Shown here in pieces: positions 8,637 through 16,707 of a stretch of 64,000 bases of DNA. The stretch covers positions 310,001 to 374,000 of the forward strand of contig CAZRRO010000004.1 of assembly GCA_964602595.1 (NCBI GenBank). Reading direction: 5' to 3'. The position numbers were made by a program, and so were the translations under genes. How positions within the stretch are numbered: the first letter of the stretch is position 1; the number at the start of each line of letters is the position of its first letter. Below the pieces are notes generated by a model, which had not been told where the DNA came from, ran no database searches, and saw only the letters and a list, made by a program, of their open reading frames with translations. Source of the stretch: CAIWAH01 sp964602595 (lineage in GTDB: Bacteria > Verrucomicrobiota > Verrucomicrobiia > Limisphaerales > UBA9464).

Positions 8637-11048
8637 ATGAACGCCCCCCTTTCCCGTCCCGCCGACCCTCCCCGGGAACCGGCCGGCCCCGAGCCGCCGC
8701 TCCGGGAGCGCGACCGCGTGCGGGCCCGCGCCTGGTGGATCGCCGGCGCCTACGCCGGGTTTGCCGGGCTGTGGATCTATCTTTCCGACCGGTCGCTGGC
8801 GGCCCTGTTCCGTGACCCGCAACTGCTCGTGCGCGTCAGCGTTTACAAGGGGCTGGGGTTCGTCGTGCTCACCACCGCGCTGCTGTTCCTGCTCCTGCGG
8901 CGGGCCTTCGGCGCAACTGCGGCGGCCCTGGAGGCGCTGGGCGTGCAGGAGGCGGAGGTGCGGCGCCTCAGCCGCCTCTACGCCGCGCTCAGCCAGATCA
9001 ACCAGGCCATCGTGCGCACGCCCGGCCGCGACGAACTGTTCCGGCGCCTGTGCGAGGTCCTGGTGGAGACCGGCGGCTTCGGCATGGCCTGGGTGGGCTG
9101 GAACGACCCGGACACCAGCCGCCTGGTCCCCGTGGCGGTGGCGGGTGACGGGCAGGACTACGTCCGGAGCATCCGGGTTTACTCCGACGACCGCCCCGAG
9201 GGCCGCGGCCCCTCCGGCCAGGCCTTCCGCTCCGGCCAGCCCTGCGTCTGCGGCGACCTGCTCACCGACTCCGCCTCGGGACCGTGGCGGCAGGAGCGGG
9301 AGCGCCGCGGGCTGCGTTCCTCGGCCGCCTTCCCCATCCGTCTCGGCGGCCGGGTCGCCGGCGTCCTCAACGTCTATGCGCAGACGGCGGGCTTCTTCCG
9401 GGACAAGGAGATCGCCCTGCTGCAGGAGACCGTGGCGGATGTGTCGTTCGCCCTCGACAACCTCGTCCGCGAGGAGGAGCGCCGCCGCGCCGAGGAACGT
9501 GCCCAACACGAGCGGCTCTTCTCGGACACCATGCTCGATGCCATGCCGGGCATCCTGTATTTCTATGACTTCGCCGGCCGCTTCCTGCGCTGGAACCGCA
9601 ACTTCGAGCGCGTCTCCGGTTACTCGGGGGCGGAGATCGCGACGATGCACCCGCTCGACTTCTTCCGCCCGGAGGACCGGCCGCTGGTCGAGGTGCGCAT
9701 CGGCGAGGTCTTCACTGCCGGCGAATCGTCCGTCGAGGCCCCCTTCCGGCTCCGGGACGGCGCCACCATCCCCCACTACTTCACCGGCCGCCGCGTCGAA
9801 TACGGGGGCCATACCTGCCTCGTCGGCGTGGGGATTGACGTCACGGAACGCCAGGCCGCGGAGCGGGCGCTCCAGGCCAGCGAGCACCGTCACCGCACCA
9901 CGCTCGACAACATCCTCGAGGGCTGCCAGCTCATCGGCTTCGACGGGCGCTACCTCTACCTCAACGATGCGGCCGCCCGGCACAACCGCCGGGCCAACGC
10001 GGAGCTGCTCGGCCGCCCCCTGACCGAGGCCTGGCCGGGCATCGCGCAGACCCGTGTGTTCGCCCTGATTGAACGCGGCCTGAAGGAACGTCTCCCCGCA
10101 CAGGAGGAGGTCGAGTTCGCCTTTGTGGACGGCAGCCGGGGCTGGTTCGACGTGCGCGTGCAGCCGGTGGACGAGGGGGTCCTGGCGCTTTCCATCGACC
10201 TCACGCAGCGCAAGCAGGCCGAACTGGCCCTCCGGGTGCTGAACCAGACGCTGGAACTGGAGGTGGCCGGACGGACCGCCGAGCTGGAGGGCGCCCGGGT
10301 GCGGGCCGAAGCGGCCGACCGCCTCAAGTCTGCCTTCCTGGCCACCATGTCCCACGAGCTGCGCACCCCGCTGAACTCGATCATCGGCTTCACGGGCATC
10401 CTGCTGCAGGGCCTGGCCGGCCCGCTCAACGCCGAACAGACCCGGCAGCTCGGCATGGTGAAGGGCAGTGCGCGGCACCTGCTGGAGCTCATCAACGACG
10501 TGCTGGACATCTCCAAGATCGAGGCCGGCCAGCTCACGGTCCTGGCCGAGCCCTTCGACCTGGCCGCCTCGGTTGAACGCGTGATCGCCTCCGTCCGGCC
10601 GCTGGCCGAAAAGAAGGGGCTGCCCCTGGTCGCCGAAGTGCCGCCCCATCTGCCGCCCCTGCTCAGCGACCGTCGCCGGGTGGAGCAGATCCTCCTCAAC
10701 CTCCTGAACAACGCGCTCAAGTTCACCGAACGGGGCCGGGTCACAATGACCGTCGAAACCCTCGCGGGGTTCCGGGCCACGCCCGCAGCGCCGCCGGTCC
10801 CGGCCGTGCGCCTGCGTGTCACGGACACGGGCATCGGCATCCGCGCCGGGGATCTGGCCCTGCTCTTCCAGCCTTTCCGGCAACTGGACACCGGGCTGAC
10901 CCGGCAGCACGAGGGCACGGGCCTGGGCCTCGCCATCTGCCACCGGCTGGCCGGCCTGCTGGGCGGCGAGATGTCCGTCGTCAGCGAATGGTCGCAAGGC
11001 AGCGAGTTTGCCCTCACACTCCCCCTGTCGGGACCACCCAAGGCATGA
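8637..11048 (+). CDS. Membrane-bound GAF/PAS sensor histidine kinase
   Basis: An 803-residue kinase; the ATG at 8637 is preferred to upstream in-frame codons because it lies 19 bp after the previous stop and begins the folded part. Two membrane helices near the N-terminus (WWIAGAYAGFAGLWIYL; GLGFVVLTTALLFLLLRR) enclose a very short loop. Then come a GAF domain (GFGMAWVGW to FALDNLV), two PAS domains, a coiled coil, a HisKA domain with H573 in SHELRTPLNSIIGF and an HATPase_c domain with DTGIGI and GTGLGLAI. There is no receiver. Its stop overlaps the start of the stand-alone receiver downstream, a likely phosphotransfer partner. Confidence 0.9.
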   Translation: MNAPLSRPADPPREPAGPEPPLRERDRVRARAWWIAGAYAGFAGLWIYLSDRSLAALFRDPQLLVRVSVYKGLGFVVLTTALLFLLLRRAFGATAAALEALGVQEAEVRRLSRLYAALSQINQAIVRTPGRDELFRRLCEVLVETGGFGMAWVGWNDPDTSRLVPVAVAGDGQDYVRSIRVYSDDRPEGRGPSGQAFRSGQPCVCGDLLTDSASGPWRQERERRGLRSSAAFPIRLGGRVAGVLNVYAQTAGFFRDKEIALLQETVADVSFALDNLVREEERRRAEERAQHERLFSDTMLDAMPGILYFYDFAGRFLRWNRNFERVSGYSGAEIATMHPLDFFRPEDRPLVEVRIGEVFTAGESSVEAPFRLRDGATIPHYFTGRRVEYGGHTCLVGVGIDVTERQAAERALQASEHRHRTTLDNILEGCQLIGFDGRYLYLNDAAARHNRRANAELLGRPLTEAWPGIAQTRVFALIERGLKERLPAQEEVEFAFVDGSRGWFDVRVQPVDEGVLALSIDLTQRKQAELALRVLNQTLELEVAGRTAELEGARVRAEAADRLKSAFLATMSHELRTPLNSIIGFTGILLQGLAGPLNAEQTRQLGMVKGSARHLLELINDVLDISKIEAGQLTVLAEPFDLAASVERVIASVRPLAEKKGLPLVAEVPPHLPPLLSDRRRVEQILLNLLNNALKFTERGRVTMTVETLAGFRATPAAPPVPAVRLRVTDTGIGIRAGDLALLFQPFRQLDTGLTRQHEGTGLGLAICHRLAGLLGGEMSVVSEWSQGSEFALTLPLSGPPKA

Positions 11049-11437
11049 ACCCAACCATCCTGCTGATCGAGGACAACGAGCAGAACCGCTACCTCGCGAC
11101 CTTCCTGCTGGAGCGGCATGGTTACCGGGTGGTCTCCGCCCCCGACGGCGCCCGCGGCGTCGAGCTCGCCCGCACGCTGGTGCCCGACCTCATCCTGCTC
11201 GACATCCAGTTGCCCACGATGGACGGCTACGCCGTGGCCCGCGCGCTGCGGGCGATCGAGTCGCTGCGAGCCATCCCGATCATCGCGGTGACCTCCTACG
11301 CGATGGTGGGCGACCGCGAGAAGGCACTGGCCGCCGGCTGCACCGGCTACGTGGAGAAGCCCATCAACCCCGACACCTTTGTGGCCGAGATCGAGCAGCT
11401 CCGCCTGCTCCCGGCCCCGCCCGGGATCCCCATATGA
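11045..11437 (+). CDS. Stand-alone CheY/DivK-like response regulator
   Basis: A 130-residue single receiver domain starting at the ATG that overlaps the previous stop. Acidic residues appear in LLIEDNEQNR, the phospho-acceptor is D53 in LILLDIQLPTMDG, the conserved Thr is in AVTSYAM and the Lys is in GYVEKPIN. There is no output domain, so it probably relays phosphate or acts through protein contacts. The -EDNEQNR- and -TSYAM-x-GD- wording resembles DivK-like receivers coupled to hybrid kinases. It sits between a receiver-less kinase and a kinase with receivers at both ends, which suggests a multistep phosphorelay. Confidence 0.92.
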   Translation: MNPTILLIEDNEQNRYLATFLLERHGYRVVSAPDGARGVELARTLVPDLILLDIQLPTMDGYAVARALRAIESLRAIPIIAVTSYAMVGDREKALAAGCTGYVEKPINPDTFVAEIEQLRLLPAPPGIPI

Positions 11438-13497
11438 CGCGCGCCCTGATCGTGGATGACAAGGAGGACAACCTCTATTATCTCCGCGCCCTGCTGGAGG
11501 GTCACGGCTGCATGGTCGAAGTGGCCCGGCACGGCGCCGAGGCGCTGTTCCGGGCGCGGCAGGCGCCGCCCGACCTCGTCGTCTCCGACCTGCTCATGCC
11601 GGTGATGGACGGCTACACGCTGCTGCGCCACTGGAAGGCCGACGCGCGGCTGAAGGCGACGCCCTTCATCGTCTATACCGCGACCTACACCGAGGCCGAG
11701 GACGAACGGCTGGCCATGAGCCTCGGCGCCGACGCCTTCATCCTGAAACCCGCGGAGCCGGAGGCCTTCCTCGCCCGCCTCCGCGAGGTGCAGGCCAACG
11801 CCGCCGCCGCCCTCCCCACGCCGCCCCGGCACCAGTCCGGCGACGAGAAGGAGCTGCTCAAGGTTTACAGCGAGACGCTCATCCGGAAGCTGGAGGAGAA
11901 GAGCCTGCAACTGGAGGCGGCCAACCGCGCGCTCCAACAGGACATCGCCGAACGCATGCAGGCCGAGGAGCGCCTGCGCGAGAGCGAGGAGCGCTTCCGG
12001 GCGACCTTCGAGCAGGCGGCCGTCGGCATCGCCCATGTGGACGCGGACGGACGCTTCCTGCGGGTCAACGACAAGCTGTGCGAGATCACCGGGCACCCGC
12101 GCGACGAACTGCTGCGGCTGACGTTCTCCGACCTGACCGCCCCCGAGGACCGCCCCGAGGGCGAGGAGGCCCGCCTGTCCATGCTGGCCCGCCGACGGGC
12201 CACCTACACCGCGGAGAAACGCTACCGGCGCAAGGACGGCAGCCTCATCTGGGTCAGCCTCGTCACCACCCTGCTGCGGGACCAGGCCGGCGCGCCGAAG
12301 TATTTCATCACGGTCATCGCCGACATTACCCAGCGCCGGAACATGGAGCAGCAGTTCCTGCGCGCCCAGCGGATGGAGAGCATCGGCACCCTGGCCAGCG
12401 GCATCGCCCACGACCTGAACAACGTGCTCGCGCCGATCATGATGTCCCTGGAGCTGCTGAAGCTGAAGCTGACGGAGGCGGAGGATCTGGAACTGCTCGG
12501 CACGCTGCACGCCAGCGCCCAGCGGGGCGCCGCCCTGATCCGCCAGGTGCTTTCCTTCTCGCGCGGCCTGGAGGGCCGGCATCTGACGCTGGCCCCCCTG
12601 CAGATCCTGGAGGACATCCGGAAGATCATCGGGGACACCTTCCCCAAGAACATCGCCTTCAGGCTGAAGTCCGCCCCCGACCTGCCCACCGTGACCGGCG
12701 ACCCCACGCAGTTGCACCAGGTGTTCATGAACCTGTGCGTCAATGCCCGCGACGCCATGCCGAACGGCGGGCAGCTCACCGTCACGCTGGAGCGCGCCGC
12801 GCTGGACGAGGTGTATGCGGGCATGGACCCGGACGCGAAACCCGGCGACTACGTGCTGATCAAGGTGACCGATACCGGCACCGGCATGCCGCCGGAGATC
12901 CGCGACCGCATTTTCGAGCCCTTCTTCACCACCAAGGAAACCGGCCAGGGCACGGGCCTCGGCCTGTCCACCGTCCTCGCCATCGTCCGGAGCCACGCCG
13001 GGTTCATCCATGTCCACAGCGAGCCGGGCAAGGGGTCGGAGTTCCAGGTTTACCTGCCCGCCCGCGCCGCCGCCGTGGCGGACGAGGAGGCGGAAATGCC
13101 GTCCCCGCCGCTGCCCCAGGGCCACGGCGAACTCGTGCTGGTGGTGGACGACGAGGAGGCCATCCGCGCCGTCGCCAAGCGGATGCTGGAGCAGTTCGGC
13201 TACCGGACCCTGCTGGCCACCCACGGGGCGGAAGCCGTGGCCCTGTATGCCCAGCACCGCGCCGACATCGCCGTGGTCCTGACCGACATGGCCATGCCCG
13301 TCATGGATGGGCCGTCGCTGGTCGTCGCGCTCAAGTCCATTGATCCCGGGGTGCGCATCATCGGCACCAGCGGGCTCATGGCGGACGGTAACCCGGCCAA
13401 GGTCATCAGCGCCGGCGTGCGGCACTTCGTGTCCAAGCCTTACACTGCCGAAACCATGCTGGGCACCTTGGCCGCCGTGCTGCAGGAGCCGGCCTGA
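11434..13497 (+). CDS. Hybrid histidine kinase (REC-PAS-HisKA-HATPase-REC)
   Basis: A 687-residue protein starting at the ATG overlapping the previous stop. Order: N-terminal receiver (IVDDKEDNLYYL, acceptor D52 in VVSDLLMPVMDG), a coiled-coil linker, one PAS domain (RFRATFEQAAVGIAHVDADG), HisKA with H326 in SGIAHDLNNVLAPIM, HATPase_c (EPFFTTKETGQGTGLGLST) and a C-terminal receiver with acceptor D618. The HisKA-HATPase-REC part is nearly collinear with that of the kinase at 4070-8617, which suggests duplication within the operon. It ends the Kai-linked operon. Partners and regulated processes are not visible in the sequence. Confidence 0.9.
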   Translation: MTRALIVDDKEDNLYYLRALLEGHGCMVEVARHGAEALFRARQAPPDLVVSDLLMPVMDGYTLLRHWKADARLKATPFIVYTATYTEAEDERLAMSLGADAFILKPAEPEAFLARLREVQANAAAALPTPPRHQSGDEKELLKVYSETLIRKLEEKSLQLEAANRALQQDIAERMQAEERLRESEERFRATFEQAAVGIAHVDADGRFLRVNDKLCEITGHPRDELLRLTFSDLTAPEDRPEGEEARLSMLARRRATYTAEKRYRRKDGSLIWVSLVTTLLRDQAGAPKYFITVIADITQRRNMEQQFLRAQRMESIGTLASGIAHDLNNVLAPIMMSLELLKLKLTEAEDLELLGTLHASAQRGAALIRQVLSFSRGLEGRHLTLAPLQILEDIRKIIGDTFPKNIAFRLKSAPDLPTVTGDPTQLHQVFMNLCVNARDAMPNGGQLTVTLERAALDEVYAGMDPDAKPGDYVLIKVTDTGTGMPPEIRDRIFEPFFTTKETGQGTGLGLSTVLAIVRSHAGFIHVHSEPGKGSEFQVYLPARAAAVADEEAEMPSPPLPQGHGELVLVVDDEEAIRAVAKRMLEQFGYRTLLATHGAEAVALYAQHRADIAVVLTDMAMPVMDGPSLVVALKSIDPGVRIIGTSGLMADGNPAKVISAGVRHFVSKPYTAETMLGTLAAVLQEPA

Positions 13498-13616
13498 CCG
13501 CAGGGGAAATGCGGCTCGGCCAGACGGCCCGACCGCCGGCGGGCGAGCCGCCGCGTATTGCCGCTTACCAAATAATCTGCGGGATTCCGGCGGCGGCGGG
13601 GTAAGCGAGGGTGAAG

Positions 13617-13634
13617 GGCGGTGACAGCACCGCC
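13617..13634. other. GC hairpin upstream of the Cys-rich peptide gene
   Basis: A perfect 7-bp inverted repeat, GGCGGTG and CACCGCC around a 4-base loop, lies 36 bp before the next gene and about 120 bp after the kinase operon. No U-run follows, so it is a weak candidate for a terminator and could instead be a leader structure. Confidence 0.3.
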
Positions 13635-13669
13635 GGAAACAAAGCAAAACCGTTCACCAGGAAAACATC

Positions 13670-14077
13670 ATGAACTCGCTCAAATTGGGTCTTTCCACCT
13701 TCCTCGCCCTCTCGGTCGTCACGTCGCTGACTTCGGCCGGCACCGCCACGTTGTCCAGTCCGCGCGGCGCGCAAGTTTACCCGGCGGTCAGCCCCGGCAC
13801 CGCCGGCGGCACGGATCGCGCCCACGGCACCTTGACGGTCGGTTCCCCGCGAGGTGCGGCGAACGCCTCAGCCCAGCCGGCGACCGGTCCGGGCATGGAC
13901 TGCTGCGCGGCGGTGCTGAGGCCCGCCGTAAGCCTGTCCGCCCGCGCCGGCGACCAACTGCCCGCGCTCCGCAATCCGGCCCCGACCGGGATGAAGTGCT
14001 CGATGGGCGCCCAGCCGGCCGCGACGTCGGGCTGCTGCCAGCCCGCCAAAACATCCCGTCCCGCTTGCTGCGGCTGA
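13670..14077 (+). CDS. Small secreted Cys-rich protein, possible metal binding
   Basis: A 135-residue protein with a clear signal peptide (MNSLKLGLSTFLALSVVTSL, probable cleavage after about residue 23). The mature part is low in structure-forming residues but rich in Cys and Met: MDCCAAV, MKCSM, GCCQP and a terminal ACCG. Paired cysteines and Met/Cys clusters of this kind often bind soft metals such as copper, but no known family is recognised. It is followed by a GC hairpin and by a membrane protein/periplasmic sensor/ECF sigma set resembling cnrYXH, so a role in metal handling is a reasonable inference only. Confidence 0.65.
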   Translation: MNSLKLGLSTFLALSVVTSLTSAGTATLSSPRGAQVYPAVSPGTAGGTDRAHGTLTVGSPRGAANASAQPATGPGMDCCAAVLRPAVSLSARAGDQLPALRNPAPTGMKCSMGAQPAATSGCCQPAKTSRPACCG

Positions 14078-14093
14078 TCCGGTGCGGCTCACT

Positions 14094-14116
14094 GGCGGCG
14101 GGAGCCACCCGCCGCC
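14094..14116 (+). terminator. GC hairpin between Cys-rich gene and cnrYXH-like operon
   Basis: A perfect 9-bp stem (GGCGGCGGG / CCCGCCGCC) with loop AGCCA begins 17 bp after the stop of the Cys-rich gene and ends 15 bp before the next ATG. Only a weak T-run (ATTTT) follows some distance downstream, so it may act as an inefficient terminator or an attenuator rather than a strong intrinsic terminator. Confidence 0.45.
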
Positions 14117-14131
14117 CCGACTATTTTGGCC

Positions 14132-14452
14132 ATGAACCCCACCCCTGCTCCGCCCGATCCCGAGCTGCGAACTTTGCTCCGGTCCGCCCATCCGGCCCCC
14201 GCGCTGCCGCCCGGCTTCGAGGACGGAGTCTGGCGACGGATTGAACGGGGAGCCGGCGCCGCCCCGAACCCGGCCGAATGGCTGGGCCAGTTGGTCGCCC
14301 GCCTGTTCCACCCGGCCTGGGCGCTTTCCGGGCTGGCCGCAGTGACGTTGTTTGGCCTCGGACTCGGCTGGCATTCGGCCGATGCCCGCTCCCTCGCCGC
14401 CGAGCGGAACCGCTACCTCGCGGCGGTCAGCCCACTGCACCGGACGCCATGA
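14132..14452 (+). CDS. Short membrane protein in the position of an anti-sigma factor (CnrY-like layout)
   Basis: A 106-residue protein from the ATG at 14132 (a TTG two codons upstream is less likely). A cytosolic N-terminal half with ALPPGFEDGVWRRIERG, a wording common in small anti-sigma-like proteins, is followed by one membrane helix (PAWALSGLAAVTLFGLGLGW) and a short periplasmic tail. Direct sequence similarity to CnrY is not evident. Size, topology and position directly before a CnrX-like sensor and an ECF sigma factor support an anti-sigma role. Its stop overlaps the start of the next gene by 4 bp. Confidence 0.65.
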   Translation: MNPTPAPPDPELRTLLRSAHPAPALPPGFEDGVWRRIERGAGAAPNPAEWLGQLVARLFHPAWALSGLAAVTLFGLGLGWHSADARSLAAERNRYLAAVSPLHRTP

Positions 14453-14931
14453 CATCACCCGCCCGCCTCCGGCCCCTCGCCCTCGCCCTGGGACTGGCCG
14501 CCGTCGTGTTTGGCATCAGCTACGGAATCGCGTCCCGCCTGCGCCCAGTGCCGGCCGCGGCGGACGAACTTGCCTGGCTGGCGCACGAGTTCGGGCTGAC
14601 CGAGGCGGACCTCGCCCGGGTGCGACCGCTTCACGAGGGTTACCGGCCGCAGTGCGCGGCCATGTGCGCCGAAATCGCGGCGCGCAACCAGGAGCTGGCG
14701 GCCCTACTCCAGCACCGCCCCGGCGGACCGGAAGTGGAACGGCACCGGCAGGAGATTGCCGACCTGCGGGCGGCGTGCCAGGCCCGCATGCTCCGGCATT
14801 TCGAGCAGGTGGCCGCCGCGCTGCCCGCGGCGCAGGGCCCCCGTTATTTGGCCGAGATGCGGCGCCTGACGATGGGCCTGCAACAGGGCATGGAGTCGGG
14901 CCTGGCGCCTCAAGGCCATGAGCATCATTGA
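14449..14931 (+). CDS. CnrX-like periplasmic metal-sensor protein
   Basis: A 160-residue protein with an N-terminal signal anchor (residues 8-28) and an all-helical periplasmic domain. It follows the CnrX/CpxP-like 'heavy-metal resistance' pattern: a first helix with AHEFGLTEADLARVRPLHEG, a central helix with CAAMCAEIAARNQEL, and a last helix with RMLRHFEQVAAALPAAQGPRY. H46 and H117 align with the metal-ligand histidines of CnrX as I recall them, whereas the CnrX methionine four residues later is Val here. C69, C73 and C110, and a terminal HEHH, are extra potential ligands. In Cupriavidus, metal binding by CnrX releases the sigma factor CnrH. The metal sensed here is unknown. Confidence 0.75.
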   Translation: MTSPARLRPLALALGLAAVVFGISYGIASRLRPVPAAADELAWLAHEFGLTEADLARVRPLHEGYRPQCAAMCAEIAARNQELAALLQHRPGGPEVERHRQEIADLRAACQARMLRHFEQVAAALPAAQGPRYLAEMRRLTMGLQQGMESGLAPQGHEHH

Positions 14932-15496
14932 GCCGGACGTCCAGGATGCCGCGGACATGGCCCGGCTGGCGGCCGGCCACGACGCGGCCCTCGGCGCGCT
15001 GATGGAGCGCCATGCCGGGCCGCTATTTGGGTTCCTGTGCCGGTTCGTGCAGGATGAGGAGGCCGCCCACGATCTGGCGCAGGAGACATTTGTCCGGGTT
15101 TACCGGCACCGGACGGAGTTCCGGACCGGTCAGCGCTTCTCCCCGTGGCTCTTCACCCTGGCCGGCAACCTCGCCCGCAACCATCTCCGCAGCCGTGCGC
15201 GGCGTCCGGAAGTTCCCTTGGACGATCCGCTCCACCCCGTGACCCTGCCGGCGGATCCCGGGGCCCGACCGGATGAGGAGGCGCAGAGCGCCGAACGGAG
15301 CGCCGCCGTGCGGGCGGCCGTGGCGGATCTCCCGCCCGAGCTACGCGAAGCGGTCGCCCTGTGTGAACTCGACGACCAGTCGCTCGCCGACGCCGCCCTC
15401 GTGGCCGGCACCACGGTCAAGGCCATCGAATCTCGGCTCTACCGCGCCCGGCAGCAGTTGCGGCAACGGCTCGCCCGCTGGCTGACGGCCGGTTAG
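14918..15496 (+). CDS. ECF sigma factor (CnrH-like position)
   Basis: A 192-residue sigma-70 family factor. Region 2 spans about 30-95 (FGFLCRFVQDEEAAHDLAQE, FSPWLFTLAGNLARNHLRSR) and region 4 about 135-188 (LPPELREAVALCELDDQSLA, TTVKAIESRLYRARQQL). Its start overlaps the end of the sensor gene by 14 bp, so production is coupled to its presumed regulators. The order of membrane protein, sensor and sigma factor, with lengths 106/160/192, matches cnrYXH (about 95/148/191). Predicted to switch on metal-response genes; its targets cannot be read here. Confidence 0.9.
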   Translation: MSIIEPDVQDAADMARLAAGHDAALGALMERHAGPLFGFLCRFVQDEEAAHDLAQETFVRVYRHRTEFRTGQRFSPWLFTLAGNLARNHLRSRARRPEVPLDDPLHPVTLPADPGARPDEEAQSAERSAAVRAAVADLPPELREAVALCELDDQSLADAALVAGTTVKAIESRLYRARQQLRQRLARWLTAG

Positions 15497-15533
15497 GATC
15501 GGCTCACACCACCTTCCGCCTCGCCTTACCTCC

Positions 15534-16643
15534 ATGAATCCATCACGCCGCCGCCGTTCACGAATCTGTTCCGCGAACTTGATCCCGCTGGGCCTGCTGG
15601 CCGGGCTCACTCTTGCCGCGGGTGCGGAACCGCAGGTGAAGGTGACGCCCGTTCCGGGTCTGACCCAGCTGGTAAAGGCCCGGCGCACCGCCGACGGGGT
15701 CATCCATGTGGTCGCCGATGGCCCCGGAGGTCCTCGCTATGGCCGATCCCTCGACGACGGGGTTACGTTCGCGCCAGCCCGGCCGGTGGTGGTCGCCGCC
15801 GACCTGCCGGCGGGCCTGGAGTTCTCCGCCGAAGATCTCGCCGTGGGTCCCGACGGGCGGGTGCATGTGACGTTGTCCAGCAACGGCTGGAAACTGAAGC
15901 GGCCGCAGGAAGAGTGGGGATTCTACTACGCCCAGCTGGCCCCCGGAGACGCCGTCTTCACCCGCCTGCAAAACCTCAATGGCCGGCCCAGCGAGGGGTT
16001 CTCGCTCACGGCCGGCCCCAACGGTCTGGTTGTGGCCAGCTTCCTGTCCGGCCGGCTGTTCACCCAGATCTCAACGAACGGTGGCACCACGTTCGGCCCC
16101 AGCACCGAGCTGAATCCCTCTTGGAATCCGTGTGACTGCTGCACCACGGCCCTGGCGACCGGGCCGGATGGAAAGGTCGCGCTGCTGTATCGTGAGGAAA
16201 CCGACAATTTCCGGGACCCGCACGTCGCCGTCTGGGAGGCCGGCCGCCCCGTCGCCCCGCGGCGAAACCGGCTTGGCCAGGCCCGCTGGCACCTCGCCGG
16301 CTGCCCGATGACCTACTTCAGCCTGGAAGCCACCTCGTCGGGTTATGTCGCGGCTTGGCCGACGGAAGGCCGGGTGAGCTTTGCCCGCCTCGATGCCGGC
16401 GGCGCGATGACGCCGACCGGCGAAATCTTGACCCCGGGCAAGACCGGCATGCGACAGCGGGTGATGGCCCTGGCTTCCCCGACCGGGGACATCCTGATTG
16501 CGTGGACCGAGGCGGGCAGCCTTCGTTGGCAGGCGTATGACTCCGCCGGCCAAGCCCGCGGCGCCACGGGGCAGGTGCCCGCGACCGGCAAACACGCGGT
16601 GGGTGTCGCGCTTCCCGACGGCCAGTTCCGGCTGTTTCAGTGA
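15534..16643 (+). CDS. Secreted sialidase-like beta-propeller protein with CDCC motif
   Basis: A 369-residue protein with a basic N-terminus and signal peptide (about residues 16-31, LIPLGLLAGLTLAAG|AE). Repeated blades carry Asp-box/BNR-like turns (SLDDGVTFAP, STNGGTTFGP) and GPDG loops typical of sialidase/neuraminidase-fold propellers. The catalytic arginines of true sialidases are not obvious. A conspicuous NPCDCCTTALA segment and a later LAGCPMTY could form a metal or disulfide site. It lies 37 bp after the ECF sigma gene on the same strand, so it may be in the same transcript. Enzymatic sialidase activity should not be assumed. Confidence 0.7.
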   Translation: MNPSRRRRSRICSANLIPLGLLAGLTLAAGAEPQVKVTPVPGLTQLVKARRTADGVIHVVADGPGGPRYGRSLDDGVTFAPARPVVVAADLPAGLEFSAEDLAVGPDGRVHVTLSSNGWKLKRPQEEWGFYYAQLAPGDAVFTRLQNLNGRPSEGFSLTAGPNGLVVASFLSGRLFTQISTNGGTTFGPSTELNPSWNPCDCCTTALATGPDGKVALLYREETDNFRDPHVAVWEAGRPVAPRRNRLGQARWHLAGCPMTYFSLEATSSGYVAAWPTEGRVSFARLDAGGAMTPTGEILTPGKTGMRQRVMALASPTGDILIAWTEAGSLRWQAYDSAGQARGATGQVPATGKHAVGVALPDGQFRLFQ

Positions 16644-16707
16644 GGTGGTTCCGCGCGGACGATTCGCATCGTTCACCGGTCAGTCCATGGCGGAAACCGA
16701 ACCAAGG

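Noticed and set aside
15534..16643. Functional sialidase
   Set aside because: Asp-box-like turns are present but the catalytic arginine triad and Tyr/Glu pair are not identifiable.
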